From an uncultured bacterium (GTDB lineage Bacteria; Actinomycetota; Coriobacteriia; Coriobacteriales; Coriobacteriaceae): a stretch of 64,000 nucleotides of DNA. Both the position numbers and the translations under genes were made by a program. Below the pieces are notes generated by a model. That model made no database searches and was not told the origin of the DNA. It worked only from the letters and a program-made list of their open reading frames with translations. The stretch's first letter is position 1; each line of letters begins with the position of its first letter. The DNA lies in contig CAJMPY010000001.1 in the NCBI GenBank assembly GCA_905215385.1, forward strand, positions 62,001 through 126,000. Reading direction: 5' to 3'. Positions 52,212 through 62,863 of the stretch are shown here, one piece after another.

Positions 52212-52717
52212 GTGTATTGATCAGCAACGATGCCGAGCTCGATACGCTGCTCGACGCGCAAGAGGTGGAGCACATCTGCGAGGTCGTGCTTGCCGCCGAG
52301 GGCGTTGAGCGTGAAGTTGAGATTTCCCTTTCGTATGTCGACGAGGACGAGATGCACGAGCTCAACCACGAGTGGCGCGGTATCGACCGCACCACCGATG
52401 TGCTCTCGTTTGAGTGCGATTCGGCCTTTGACGATGACATTCCCGCCGATGAGACGCTCGAGCTCGGCGATATTATCTTGGCCCCGCAGGTTATTGCCCG
52501 TCAGGCCCCCGGTTTTGGCAATAGTCCCGCTGATGAGTGCCGTCTGATGCTCGTACACGGAATGCTGCACCTGCTGGGCTATGACCACATCGAGGACGAC
52601 GAGGCCGAGGTCATGGAGGCCCGCGAGGACGCCATCCTGCGCGATCTGGCGCTCGAGCGCGGCGAGGACCCCAAGCTAGTCCACGTCGGCCCCATCACCA
52701 ACCATGCCCACGACTAG
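52208..52717 (+). CDS. ybeY: Endoribonuclease YbeY
   Basis: Metal-dependent RNase for 16S rRNA maturation and ribosome quality control. The 169-residue protein has NHEWRGIDRTTDVLSFE and the zinc motif LVHGMLHLLGYDHIEDDEAEVM (HGxLHLxGYDH). The start is TTG 52208, overlapping the phoH stop, with AAAGGAG 5 nt upstream. phoH-ybeY-dgkA-era-recO is the standard Gram-positive order. Confidence 0.95.
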   Translation: MSVLISNDAELDTLLDAQEVEHICEVVLAAEGVEREVEISLSYVDEDEMHELNHEWRGIDRTTDVLSFECDSAFDDDIPADETLELGDIILAPQVIARQAPGFGNSPADECRLMLVHGMLHLLGYDHIEDDEAEVMEAREDAILRDLALERGEDPKLVHVGPITNHAHD

Positions 52718-52726
52718 GAGCCGTCT

Positions 52727-53104
52727 ATGATTCCCGGATCGAACAAGGACCATCCGTCCTTTTTAAAGTCGTTTTCTTACGCCATGGAGGGCTTCGTCAC
52801 CGCCGTCAAGACCGAGCGCAACATTAAGGTCATGCTCGTGGCGGGCGTGTGCACCGTCATTGCCGGCTGCATCGTGGGGCTCGACATTGCCGAGTGGGCC
52901 ACGATTATCATCTGTTGTGGCCTGGTGATTCACGGCGAGCTGTGCAACACCGCTATGGAGGCTATCGTCGACCTAGCGACCCAGGAGCTCCATCCGCTGG
53001 CCAAGCGTGCGAAGGACATCGCCGCCGCCTCGGTATACGTACTTTCAATCACCGCCGCGATTGTGGGCGTGCTGGTATTTGCCCACGCGCTCGGCTTTAT
53101 TTAG
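52727..53104 (+). CDS. dgkA: Undecaprenol/diacylglycerol kinase
   Basis: Small trimeric membrane kinase; in Gram-positives the family member usually phosphorylates undecaprenol. The 125-residue protein has an N-terminal amphipathic part (SFLKSFSYAMEGFVTAVKTERNIKVM), three TM segments (about 36-54, 58-76, 100-122) and the signature GELCNTAMEAIVDLA..HPLAKRAKDIAAASV with catalytic Glu. Lies between ybeY and era as usual. Confidence 0.93.
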   Translation: MIPGSNKDHPSFLKSFSYAMEGFVTAVKTERNIKVMLVAGVCTVIAGCIVGLDIAEWATIIICCGLVIHGELCNTAMEAIVDLATQELHPLAKRAKDIAAASVYVLSITAAIVGVLVFAHALGFI

Positions 53105-53116
53105 AAAGGGATTCCC

Positions 53117-54184
53117 ATGTCCGACAATATGCAGTCTACCGATGAGATTTTGGACGACGAGTCCCCGGATGCTAAGGCGACCGAGGCCTATGAGGAAGTC
53201 GAGGAGTTCGACCCGTTTGAGGGCATGAGCGACGAGGAGCTCGACGCCCTGTGCGATGAGGACGACAGCCTCGCGGGCTTTGGCGACGTTGAGCCCGGTT
53301 TCCGCAGTGGCTTCGTGGCCTTGGTCGGCCGCCCCAACGCCGGTAAGTCAACGCTGCTCAACGCCTGCTATGGCAAAAAGGTCGCCATCACCTCGCCGGT
53401 GGCCCAGACGACCCGCCGCCGCATGCGCGCCGTCGTCAACCGCCCCGGCTACCAGCTGGTCTTTGTCGATACCCCGGGTATCCACAAGCCCAAGGACGGT
53501 CTAGGGTCCGAGCTGAACAAGAGCGCGCTGTTCGAGCTGAACGATGTCGATGTTGTCGCGTTTTTGATTGATGCCACCAAACCGATCGGCAGGGGAGACG
53601 CCTGGGTTGCCGAGCGTGTCAAGAATGCCCGTTCCAAGAAGGTCCTGGTGCTCACCAAGGCCGATGAAGCCGACCCCGCACAGGTCATGGAGCAGCTTAA
53701 GGCCGCCCACGAGCTTATGGAATATGACGACGAGATCGTGACGTCGTCGGTCAAGAACTTTAACGTCGATGCCTTCATCGAGACCGTTGCGCACTTTTTG
53801 CCCGAGGGTCCGCGTTGGTTCCCCGAGGACATGGGTACCGACGCTTCCGACGAGACGCTCGTTGCCGAGTTTGTGCGCGAAAAGGTCTTGCGCCGCACCC
53901 GTGATGAGATTCCGCACTCCGTTGGCGTTATTTGCGATGCGCTCGAGCAGACCAAGAAGGTGCTGCGTGTGCACGCCACCATTTATGTCGAGCGTGAGGG
54001 CCAAAAGGGCATCATCATCGGCAAGGGCGGCGAGATGATCAAGCATATCGGTATCGACGCCCGTCGCGATCTTGAGCGCATCTTTGGCATGCAGGTCTTT
54101 TTGGAGTTGGACGTGAAGGTCAAGGCCGGTTGGCGCGACGACGAGGCTCAGATTCGCCGTTTTGGCTACAACGCCGAGGATTAG
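53117..54184 (+). CDS. era: GTPase Era with acidic N-terminal extension
   Basis: Era binds the 3' end of 16S rRNA during 30S assembly. The 355-residue protein has an extra, strongly acidic N-terminus of about 58 residues, then G1 GRPNAGKS at 71-78, switch region TTRRRMRAVV, G3 DTPGIH, G4 LTKADE, and the KH domain with KGIIIGKGGEMIKHIGIDARRDLE. ATG 53117 follows GAAAGGG; no better internal start with an SD is seen, so the extension is probably real. Confidence 0.95.
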   Translation: MSDNMQSTDEILDDESPDAKATEAYEEVEEFDPFEGMSDEELDALCDEDDSLAGFGDVEPGFRSGFVALVGRPNAGKSTLLNACYGKKVAITSPVAQTTRRRMRAVVNRPGYQLVFVDTPGIHKPKDGLGSELNKSALFELNDVDVVAFLIDATKPIGRGDAWVAERVKNARSKKVLVLTKADEADPAQVMEQLKAAHELMEYDDEIVTSSVKNFNVDAFIETVAHFLPEGPRWFPEDMGTDASDETLVAEFVREKVLRRTRDEIPHSVGVICDALEQTKKVLRVHATIYVEREGQKGIIIGKGGEMIKHIGIDARRDLERIFGMQVFLELDVKVKAGWRDDEAQIRRFGYNAED

Positions 54185-54199
54185 GGACACGCGGCGCGC

Positions 54200-54949
54200 A
54201 TGGCAGGCTCCCGGACATATCGCACGAAGGTGCTCGTGCTCGACAAGACCAAGCTCAAAGAGACCGATCTGATTCTGACGATGCTTGACGAGCGGGGTCG
54301 CCAGGTTCGTGCCGTGGCAAAGGGGGCCCGCAAACCCGGTGGGCGCTTGGCGGCGCGCTGCGAATTATTCTGTACCGTCGATATGCTGCTCGCACATGGA
54401 CGCTCGCTCGACGTTGTTTCTCAGGCCGAGCTTTTGGAAGCGCCGGTTGGCGCCGCGCCCGATTACGAGACGACCTGCGCCGCAAGCGCGATCGCCGAGG
54501 TCGCGCGCGTGTGCTCGTTCGAGGACGCCGAGGACCCGTTTACCTTTGCCATCACGCAGCGGGCGCTCACACTTGTCGGCAGCGGGCTCGACGCGGCACA
54601 TATGGACCTGCTCGTGGCGGCCTTTGTCTTTAAATTGCTGTCGCACGTTGGCTACCGACCCGATTTTTCGGCCTGCGTGCTGTGCGGTGACCCCATGCTG
54701 TCGTATTTTTCACCCCAGGCGGGCGGTCTTATGTGCGGGTCGTGCGCGTCGAGCGTGCCCGGTGCCGAGCTGGTCTCGACCGGTGAGGTCGCGTGGCTGC
54801 GCGCCCTCATGTCGTTGACCTTCGATGCGCTTATGGCCGAGAAAATCGACCCGCATACGGCGGCGTTCTTGCTCGGGCTTTCGCATGTTTGGGCTGCGAC
54901 GCACACCGATCAACGTCTCCGTGCGATGGAATTCATGTTGGGTCGGTGA
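54200..54949 (+). CDS. recO: DNA repair protein RecO
   Basis: RecO loads RecA onto SSB-coated DNA with RecR. The 249-residue protein has the N-terminal OB fold (YRTKVLVLDKTKLKETDLILTMLDERG, AKGARKP), a helical middle and a zinc site with CVLCGD and GGLMCGSC. era-recO linkage is standard. The start is 15 nt after era. Confidence 0.93.
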   Translation: MAGSRTYRTKVLVLDKTKLKETDLILTMLDERGRQVRAVAKGARKPGGRLAARCELFCTVDMLLAHGRSLDVVSQAELLEAPVGAAPDYETTCAASAIAEVARVCSFEDAEDPFTFAITQRALTLVGSGLDAAHMDLLVAAFVFKLLSHVGYRPDFSACVLCGDPMLSYFSPQAGGLMCGSCASSVPGAELVSTGEVAWLRALMSLTFDALMAEKIDPHTAAFLLGLSHVWAATHTDQRLRAMEFMLGR

Positions 54950-55051
54950 TGATGCGCAGGCGCGGGCTGCTTGTGGTAACATACCGACCTGTTGGTACCT
55001 CGACCTTGGATGCTCGCTCCACCGGCGGCTTCCCAGTCCGAGGCGAATAGC

Positions 55052-55067
55052 GTCGCCCGCGGGCGAC
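55052..55067 (+). promoter_or_regulatory. Hairpin in the rpsO leader
   Basis: GTCGCC and GGCGAC flank CGCG just before the rpsO ribosome binding site. S15 represses its own mRNA in several bacterial lineages through different leader structures; this is a candidate for such a site. A possible -10, TAACAT, lies at 54977-54982. Confidence 0.35.
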
Positions 55068-55087
55068 AAGAAACGAAAGGTGAAACA

Positions 55088-55366
55088 ATGACTGTTTCCA
55101 AAGAGCGCAAGGCGGAGCTGACTGCCCAGTTCGGTAACACCCCGGTCGATACCGGCAACCCCAAGGTTCAGGTCGCCATCCTGACCGAGCGCATCAAGGA
55201 GCTGACCGAGCACATGAAGTCCCACCAGAAGGACTTCCACACCCGTCGTGGCCTGCTCATGCTCGTCGGCCGTCGTCGTCGTCTTCTCTCCTACATCAAG
55301 AAGAACGACATCGTCGAGTATCGTGAGCTCATCAAGGCTCTGGGCATCCGCGACAACATCCAGTAG
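55088..55366 (+). CDS. rpsO: 30S ribosomal protein S15
   Basis: The 92-residue protein has the S15 body: QFGNTPVDTGNPKVQVAILTERIKELTEHMKSHQKDFHTRRGLLMLVGRRRRLLSYIKK is spread over residues 14-75, and YRELIKALGIRDN closes the protein. S15 binds 16S rRNA early in assembly. ATG 55088 follows GAAAGGTG; the longer in-frame ORF is leader. rpsO-pnp adjacency is conserved. Confidence 0.97.
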   Translation: MTVSKERKAELTAQFGNTPVDTGNPKVQVAILTERIKELTEHMKSHQKDFHTRRGLLMLVGRRRRLLSYIKKNDIVEYRELIKALGIRDNIQ

Positions 55367-55381
55367 GATTTGTACATGCAA

Positions 55382-55413
55382 GGAGCGTCCTGCGCAGCGG
55401 GGCGCTCTTTTTG
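55382..55413 (+). terminator. Terminator after rpsO
   Basis: GAGCGTCC (55383-55390) pairs with 55400-55407 (one G-U) and is followed by TTTTTT. A short GCAGGC/GCCTGC hairpin (55483-55499) lies further on, in the pnp leader. Confidence 0.75.
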
Positions 55414-55515
55414 TGTAAGGGCGTGAACAATCACGCTCTGAAGCGTGGCGGGGGCAGGGGGCCCGCGTCACATGAGGAGCCTGCAGGCAAGGGGCCTGCG
55501 GGGTAAAGGAGAACA

Positions 55516-57762
<2,247 letters not shown>

Positions 57763-57785
57763 CAGCCGTACATAACCAGCACCGC

Positions 57786-57816
57786 AAGGGCGACTCCGGA
57801 CAGGGGTCGCCCTTTT
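57786..57816 (+). terminator. Terminator after pnp
   Basis: AAGGGCGAC / GTCGCCCTT with a 11-nt loop and TTTT. Its 3' arm is also the outermost part of the large hairpin element that begins at 57809, so the two folds compete. Confidence 0.8.
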
Positions 57817-57957
57817 GCTGTTCCCGGCGGGGGCCGCGGGTAAAGTTTCCTGCTCTACAGTCCTGCTCACGACGGAGGCCACATTAAGTGGCCTCCTGTT
57901 CGTGCGGAACTCGCGATAAACTTTACCCGCGGCCCCCGCCGGGAATAGCAAAAGGGC
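57809..57957 (+). repeat. Structured inverted-repeat element, copy A
   Basis: Outer arms 57809-57848 and 57918-57957 pair over 40 bp with a single G-U. They enclose a 69-nt core (57849-57917) with an inner perfect hairpin GGAGGCCAC / GTGGCCTCC around ATTAA. The core begins CCTGCTCTACAGTCCTGC and ends GCGGAACTCGCGAT, and is shared in inverted orientation with copy B. Confidence 0.85.
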
Positions 57958-58084
57958 TGGTTGGTGCGGGTTGCGATTTTGTTAGACAGTCTATTCAGCT
58001 ATCTGAATTCAGATCTTTAGATAATCGCATGTGCGACATTTCCCCAGATAAAACCGACCAAAATAAACCTGTCCCTTTTTGTCA

Positions 58085-58225
58085 GGTCTGGTCTCAGCGG
58101 GCCCGGCACGGGCTAAGTTTATCGCGAGTTCCGCACGCAAAGGAAAGCACTTAATGTGCTTTCCGTCTTGCGCAGGACTGTAGAGCAGGAAACTTAGCCC
58201 GTGCCGGGCCCGCTGAGACCAGACC
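58085..58225 (-). repeat. Structured inverted-repeat element, copy B
   Basis: Outer arms 58085-58120 and 58190-58225 are perfectly complementary over 36 bp. The 69-nt core (58121-58189), read on the minus strand, matches the copy A core except for ten substitutions. Six of these fall in the inner stem and convert three base pairs into three other base pairs. The outer arms differ from copy A except for a short core-proximal part (CTAAGTTT here, GTAAAGTTT in A). Confidence 0.85.
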
Positions 58226-58413
58226 GGCGGGATAGACGGGTTCAGATGGGGCTTTGATGCATGGGTGGTCTGTTGTTGTGCAAATGGGTATCATACTGTG
58301 GTTAATGTGTCGACTCCGTGATGCATGTTTGTACGTTCCCGGCGGTCGGTTTGCCAGAAGCGCCCCGTCGGTTGTTCCAGACCCGTTTCGAAGAAAGGAA
58401 ACAACACTCACCT

Positions 58414-60084
58414 ATGGCAGCTAAAAAATCATCTCCCTTGAAGATCATCCCGCTCGGCGGCCTTGACGGCATCGGCAAGAACATGACGGTCTTCGAGTGC
58501 GGCGACGACATGGTGCTCGTCGACGCCGGTCTCATGTTCCCCGACGACTCTCAGCCCGGTATCGACCTGGTGCTTCCCGATTACACCTATGTTCTGGAGA
58601 ACGAGGAGAAGCTCCGCGGTATCATCGTCACCCACGGCCACGAGGACCACACCGGTTCGCTTCCGTACCTGCTGCAGGACCTCAACAACAAGGTGCCCAT
58701 CTTCTCGAGCAAGCTGACGCTTGGTTTTATCGAGGGCAAGCTCTCCGAGTTCCGCATCCGCGCACCCAAGTTCCGTGAGGTCAAGGGCGGCAGCCATGTC
58801 AACCTCGGCGGCATCTCGCTCGACTTCTTCTCGATGACGCACTCCATCCCCGGCGCTCTGGGCGTCTTCATCCGCACCAACCAGGGCACCGTTATGCACA
58901 CCGGCGACTTTAAGCTCGACCAGACGCCCATCGACGGCGTCACGCCTGACTATGCCGCCATCAGCCGTTTTGCCAAGCAGGGTATCGACCTGCTGCTTTC
59001 CGACTCCACCAATGCCACGGTTCCCGGTTTTACCAAGTCCGAGGCCGAGGTTGGCCCCAACCTGCTGCACGCCATCAAGAACGCCCCGGGCCGTGTGTTC
59101 GTCGCGTCGTTCTCGAGCCACATCCATCGCTTGCAGCAGATCTGCGACGCCGCCCGCAAGTGCGGCCGCAAGGTCGTCGTGACCGGCCGCTCCATGCTCA
59201 CCAACACCCGCGTGGCGCGCGAGCTGGGCTACCTCAACATTGACGATGCCGATATTATCGATGCCTTCGATATCGATAATCTGCCCGACGACAAGATCGT
59301 CGTCATGTGCACCGGTTCGCAGGGCGAGCCGCTGTCGGCCTTGTCCCGCATGGCCAACGGCGAGCACAAGACGCTCTCCATCCACGAGGGCGATACCGTT
59401 ATCCTCTCTGCAACTCCTGTTCCTGGCAATGAGAAAGCCGTCCAGCAGGTCGTCAACAGCCTGGCTAAGCTCGGCTGCGACGTGTGGGATAAGAACCGCG
59501 CTCTCGTCCACGTCTCCGGTCACGGTAGCCAGGAGGAGCTCAAGCTCCTGATGGCCATGGCCAAGCCCACGTACTTTATGCCGGTTCACGGTGAGGCCGT
59601 GCATCTGCGCGCCCATGCCCAGCTGGCCCGTAAGATGGGTCTCAAGGACGATCATATCTTTATCCTCGATAACGGCGACACGCTCGAGATGCGCGGCGGT
59701 ATCGTCAAGCGCGGTGCGCCCGTCGAGTCCGGTGTCGTCTACGTCGACGGCCTGCGTATCGGCGATACCGACCCCATCGTCTTGCGCGATCGCCAGAAGC
59801 TCGCCAATGACGGTATGGTCACGGCCGTTGCCATCGTCTCGCTCAAGCACAAGAAGATCGAGGCTATCGAGTTCTCGGGCCGCGGCGTCTCGTTTGCCAT
59901 CGACGACCAGTTCTCCGAGGATGCCTCCGCATCCATCTTGAAGACGATCGAGAAGGGCAAGTTCAGCTTTACCAGCAGTGGCTCCGATGCCATTCGCAAG
60001 GCCGTGCGCGATTCGCTCTCCAACTTCATTTGGAGCCGTACGCGTACCCGTCCGATGATCATCCCGGTCGTCATGGAGGTTTAG
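58414..60084 (+). CDS. rnj: Ribonuclease J
   Basis: Metallo-beta-lactamase RNase with 5'-3' exo- and endonuclease activity. The 556-residue protein has LKIIPLGGLDGIGKNM, VTHGHEDHTGSLPYLL (HxHxDH), MHTGDFKLDQTP, the beta-CASP region, SGHGSQEELKLLMAMAKPTYFMPVHGEAVHLRAH, and the C-terminal RNase J domain. ATG 58414 fits the family N-terminus; the best SD, AAAGGA, is rather far (14 nt). Placed beside pnp, it forms an RNA-decay pair, though the hairpin-rich gap separates them. Confidence 0.95.
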   Translation: MAAKKSSPLKIIPLGGLDGIGKNMTVFECGDDMVLVDAGLMFPDDSQPGIDLVLPDYTYVLENEEKLRGIIVTHGHEDHTGSLPYLLQDLNNKVPIFSSKLTLGFIEGKLSEFRIRAPKFREVKGGSHVNLGGISLDFFSMTHSIPGALGVFIRTNQGTVMHTGDFKLDQTPIDGVTPDYAAISRFAKQGIDLLLSDSTNATVPGFTKSEAEVGPNLLHAIKNAPGRVFVASFSSHIHRLQQICDAARKCGRKVVVTGRSMLTNTRVARELGYLNIDDADIIDAFDIDNLPDDKIVVMCTGSQGEPLSALSRMANGEHKTLSIHEGDTVILSATPVPGNEKAVQQVVNSLAKLGCDVWDKNRALVHVSGHGSQEELKLLMAMAKPTYFMPVHGEAVHLRAHAQLARKMGLKDDHIFILDNGDTLEMRGGIVKRGAPVESGVVYVDGLRIGDTDPIVLRDRQKLANDGMVTAVAIVSLKHKKIEAIEFSGRGVSFAIDDQFSEDASASILKTIEKGKFSFTSSGSDAIRKAVRDSLSNFIWSRTRTRPMIIPVVMEV

Positions 60085-60085
60085 T

Positions 60086-62863
60086 TTGGCGCGCGGATCT
60101 GCACAAAACGCCAAAGGCAATAAAGCCAACAACCAACCGGCATCTGCTAAGGGTGCCGGTTCCCATCTGCGTGCCAATAAGGGCCACGAGTCCGAGTTCG
60201 ATGAGTTTGAGCCCTTGGTCGAGCCTTCGGCCAATCGCGATATCGCCGGTGTGGTCATCGCCGTTTTGGCGATCGCGTCCTTCATTGCCGTGATCTCTCC
60301 GGCAACAGCGCCCGTGACGGCTGCGGTTGCCGGTTTCTACCACCTGGGCTTTGGTCTGGGCGCCTACGTGCTGCCGATCGTCATCTTGCTGTTTGCCGCC
60401 ACGCTCTTTTTGGGTGAGGATTCGCCGCTCAACGTGCGCTCTGTTGCGGGCGGCGCCTTGGTCTTTATCGCCGTCGTCTCCATTCTTTCGCTGATGGTGC
60501 CGGGCACGAGCGATTCGTGCGACCTTATGTTTACGCCGCAGAACCTTTCCGTGTCGGGCGGCTACATTGGCGCCTTTATCGCAAGTGCCTTGCAAAACGC
60601 CCTGGGTAAACCTATCGCCATGGTTGTCTTGCTGGGGCTTGTCGTCGTTGGTTTGGTCATTATCGGCTTTTCGGTGGGTGGCGTTTTGCGCTCCGCACGC
60701 GATCGCGCTGCCGATTTTGCCGAGCGTCGACGTGCCGATGTCAATGCGAGCCCGTGGGGCGATGAAGAGGCCCTGTCTGTTCCCGGCGTCGCTCGTCCGC
60801 ACCTGAGCATTCTGCGCCAGAAGGGGACTGACGCCGCGGTGACCACGGTCATGGGTGGCGATGTCGACCCGGTTTTGGATGACGACGAGGACGATGACCC
60901 ATTTGTCGACGTATCCGAGTCGGTTGAAGCCGAGCGCGCCAAGACCACGCTGCTGCCGCGCCGCCATGCCAAGAAGGGCAAGGCTGCGCCCAAGCTCAAC
61001 ACAAGCGAGCCCGACCCGTCTTGGTCCGATAGCGAGATTGAGCTCACCGAGGGTGACGACGAGGACGACGAGGCTCCGCTCGAGACCGCCAAGACAACCT
61101 TGCTGCCGCGTCGCCACGCTAAGCGCGGTCAGGTCACTGGACAGCTTTCGATGGAGGACGATCCGGACAAGGTTGACGAGTCCGAGCCGCCGTTTGCCGT
61201 GAACCCTGTTTCGGCCGCACCTCAGATTCCCGACTTCTTAAAGCATCCCAAGGTTGCCGATGCGCCTGCCACGAGTGCTGTCGAATCGGCTGCGGCTCGT
61301 GATGGGGGAGCGGACGGCGGCGCCGCAGATAACGAGGGCGAAGAAGAGGACGGCCTCAAGCTTCCGCCGCTCGAAATCCTACATGCCAACCCGCAGTCGG
61401 CTTCTGCCGCGTCTTCGGATAAGGAGCTGGAGCAGACCGCTGTGTCACTGCAATCCACCTTGCTTGAGTTTGGCCGCAGTGCCCGCGTGGTCGGCTGGAT
61501 CGCCGGCCCCACGGTGACGACCTTTAAGCTGCAACCTGGCGAGGGCGAGCGCGTGAGCAAGATTTCGAGTCTCGAGGACGATATTGCGCTTTCGCTCGCC
61601 GCCCAGTCGGTTCGTATCTTTGCCCCGATCCCCGGCACCTCGCTCGTGGGCATCGAGATTCCCAACCGCAAGCGCCAGAACGTCAATCTGGGCGACGTGC
61701 TGCCCTATGTGAAGGGCGGTCCGCTCGAGCTTGCCATCGGCCGCGACGCCGAGGGCACGCCGGTCGTCGCCGACCTCGCCAAGATGCCTCACCTGTTGAT
61801 CGCCGGTACGACCGGTTCTGGTAAGTCGGTGATGATCAACTCCATCATCACGACCTTGCTCATGCGCGCCCTTCCCGAGGACGTTCGCCTGATTATGGTC
61901 GACCCCAAGCGCGTCGAGCTTGCGGGCTATAACGGTCTGCCGCATCTCTATGTGCCCGTGGTGACCGAGCCTAAGCAGGCCGCGAGCGCTCTGCAATGGG
62001 CTGTGTCCGAGATGGAGCGTCGCCTGAAGGTTTTCGAGCGTCTCAACGTGCGTAAGATCTCGACCTACAATGAAAAGCAGGCCGCCGGCGAGTTTGAGCA
62101 TTACGACAACCCGCCGCAAAAGATGCCCTACCTGGTCATCATCATCGACGAGCTTTCGGACCTGATGATGGTCGCCGGTAAGGATGTCGAGGCCTCGATC
62201 GTGCGTATTGCACAGCTGGGCCGTGCCGCCGGTATTCATCTTATCGTGGCCACGCAGCGCCCCAGCTCCAACGTGGTGACGGGCCTCATCAAGGCTAACA
62301 TCACCAACCGCATCGCCTTTAACGTCGCCACGGGCATCGACTCGCGCGTCATCATCGACCAGATGGGCGCCGAGAAGCTCACCGGTTTGGGCGACATGTT
62401 GTTCTCCAAGGTCGACTGGGGCAAGCCCCGCCGTATCCAGGGCTGCTTTGTCTCGGATGATGAGATCAACGAGATTGTCGAGTTCGTCAAGTCGCAGAGT
62501 GAGCCAGACTACCACGAGGAGATCCTGTCTGCCGTGGCGCCCGCTTCCATGTCCATGGCGGGTGGCGGAGGCATTGTCCGCACCGGAGTAGCCGAGCCGC
62601 AAGACGATGATCCACTCATTTGGGAAGCCGCCCATATTGTGGTGGAATCGCAGCTTGGCTCCACATCTGGCCTGCAACGTCGTCTGAAGGTTGGCTATGC
62701 GCGTGCCGGGCGTATTATGGACATGCTGGAAGAAAAGGGTGTCGTCGGCCCGCCCGACGGTTCCAAGCCGCGCGAGGTCCTGTTGGACGAGGAGGGGCTT
62801 GCCGCGCTGGAATCTGTCGACGCCGAGATGGCACGTGAAGATCGTGAGTTTGGAGGATTCTGA
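60086..62863 (+). CDS. ftsK: DNA translocase FtsK/SpoIIIE
   Basis: Septal DNA pump that clears the chromosome and, with Xer, resolves dimers. The 925-residue protein has about four TM segments (roughly 55-200), a long acidic linker (200-440), then the alpha, beta and gamma motor parts: Walker A GTTGSGKS at 574-581, LIMVDPKRVELAGYNGLPHL, Walker B YLVIIIDELSDLMM and ATQRPSSNVVTGLIKANITNRIAF, and a C-terminal gamma winged helix with RLKVGYARAGRIMDMLEEKGVVGP. TTG 60086 starts 5 nt after GGAGGT. The linker repeats AKTTLLPRRHAK at 285-296 and 335-346. Confidence 0.96.
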   Translation: MARGSAQNAKGNKANNQPASAKGAGSHLRANKGHESEFDEFEPLVEPSANRDIAGVVIAVLAIASFIAVISPATAPVTAAVAGFYHLGFGLGAYVLPIVILLFAATLFLGEDSPLNVRSVAGGALVFIAVVSILSLMVPGTSDSCDLMFTPQNLSVSGGYIGAFIASALQNALGKPIAMVVLLGLVVVGLVIIGFSVGGVLRSARDRAADFAERRRADVNASPWGDEEALSVPGVARPHLSILRQKGTDAAVTTVMGGDVDPVLDDDEDDDPFVDVSESVEAERAKTTLLPRRHAKKGKAAPKLNTSEPDPSWSDSEIELTEGDDEDDEAPLETAKTTLLPRRHAKRGQVTGQLSMEDDPDKVDESEPPFAVNPVSAAPQIPDFLKHPKVADAPATSAVESAAARDGGADGGAADNEGEEEDGLKLPPLEILHANPQSASAASSDKELEQTAVSLQSTLLEFGRSARVVGWIAGPTVTTFKLQPGEGERVSKISSLEDDIALSLAAQSVRIFAPIPGTSLVGIEIPNRKRQNVNLGDVLPYVKGGPLELAIGRDAEGTPVVADLAKMPHLLIAGTTGSGKSVMINSIITTLLMRALPEDVRLIMVDPKRVELAGYNGLPHLYVPVVTEPKQAASALQWAVSEMERRLKVFERLNVRKISTYNEKQAAGEFEHYDNPPQKMPYLVIIIDELSDLMMVAGKDVEASIVRIAQLGRAAGIHLIVATQRPSSNVVTGLIKANITNRIAFNVATGIDSRVIIDQMGAEKLTGLGDMLFSKVDWGKPRRIQGCFVSDDEINEIVEFVKSQSEPDYHEEILSAVAPASMSMAGGGGIVRTGVAEPQDDDPLIWEAAHIVVESQLGSTSGLQRRLKVGYARAGRIMDMLEEKGVVGPPDGSKPREVLLDEEGLAALESVDAEMAREDREFGGF

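Larger units (their letters stand above)
57763..58413. other. Long intergenic region between pnp and rnj
   Basis: A 651-bp gap in an otherwise dense segment. It holds the pnp terminator, two related giant hairpin elements in inverted orientation, and a 127-bp AT-rich spacer (57958-58084) with the palindrome ATCTGAATTCAGAT (58001-58014). The last 190 bp before rnj must contain its promoter, but none is clear. The small ORFs that cross the hairpins are not credible genes. Confidence 0.7.

Noticed and set aside
57888..58154. Small ORFs crossing the hairpin elements (57888-58154 plus, 58151-58411 minus)
   Set aside because: They run through the palindrome arms, lack ribosome binding sites and have no plausible protein sequence.
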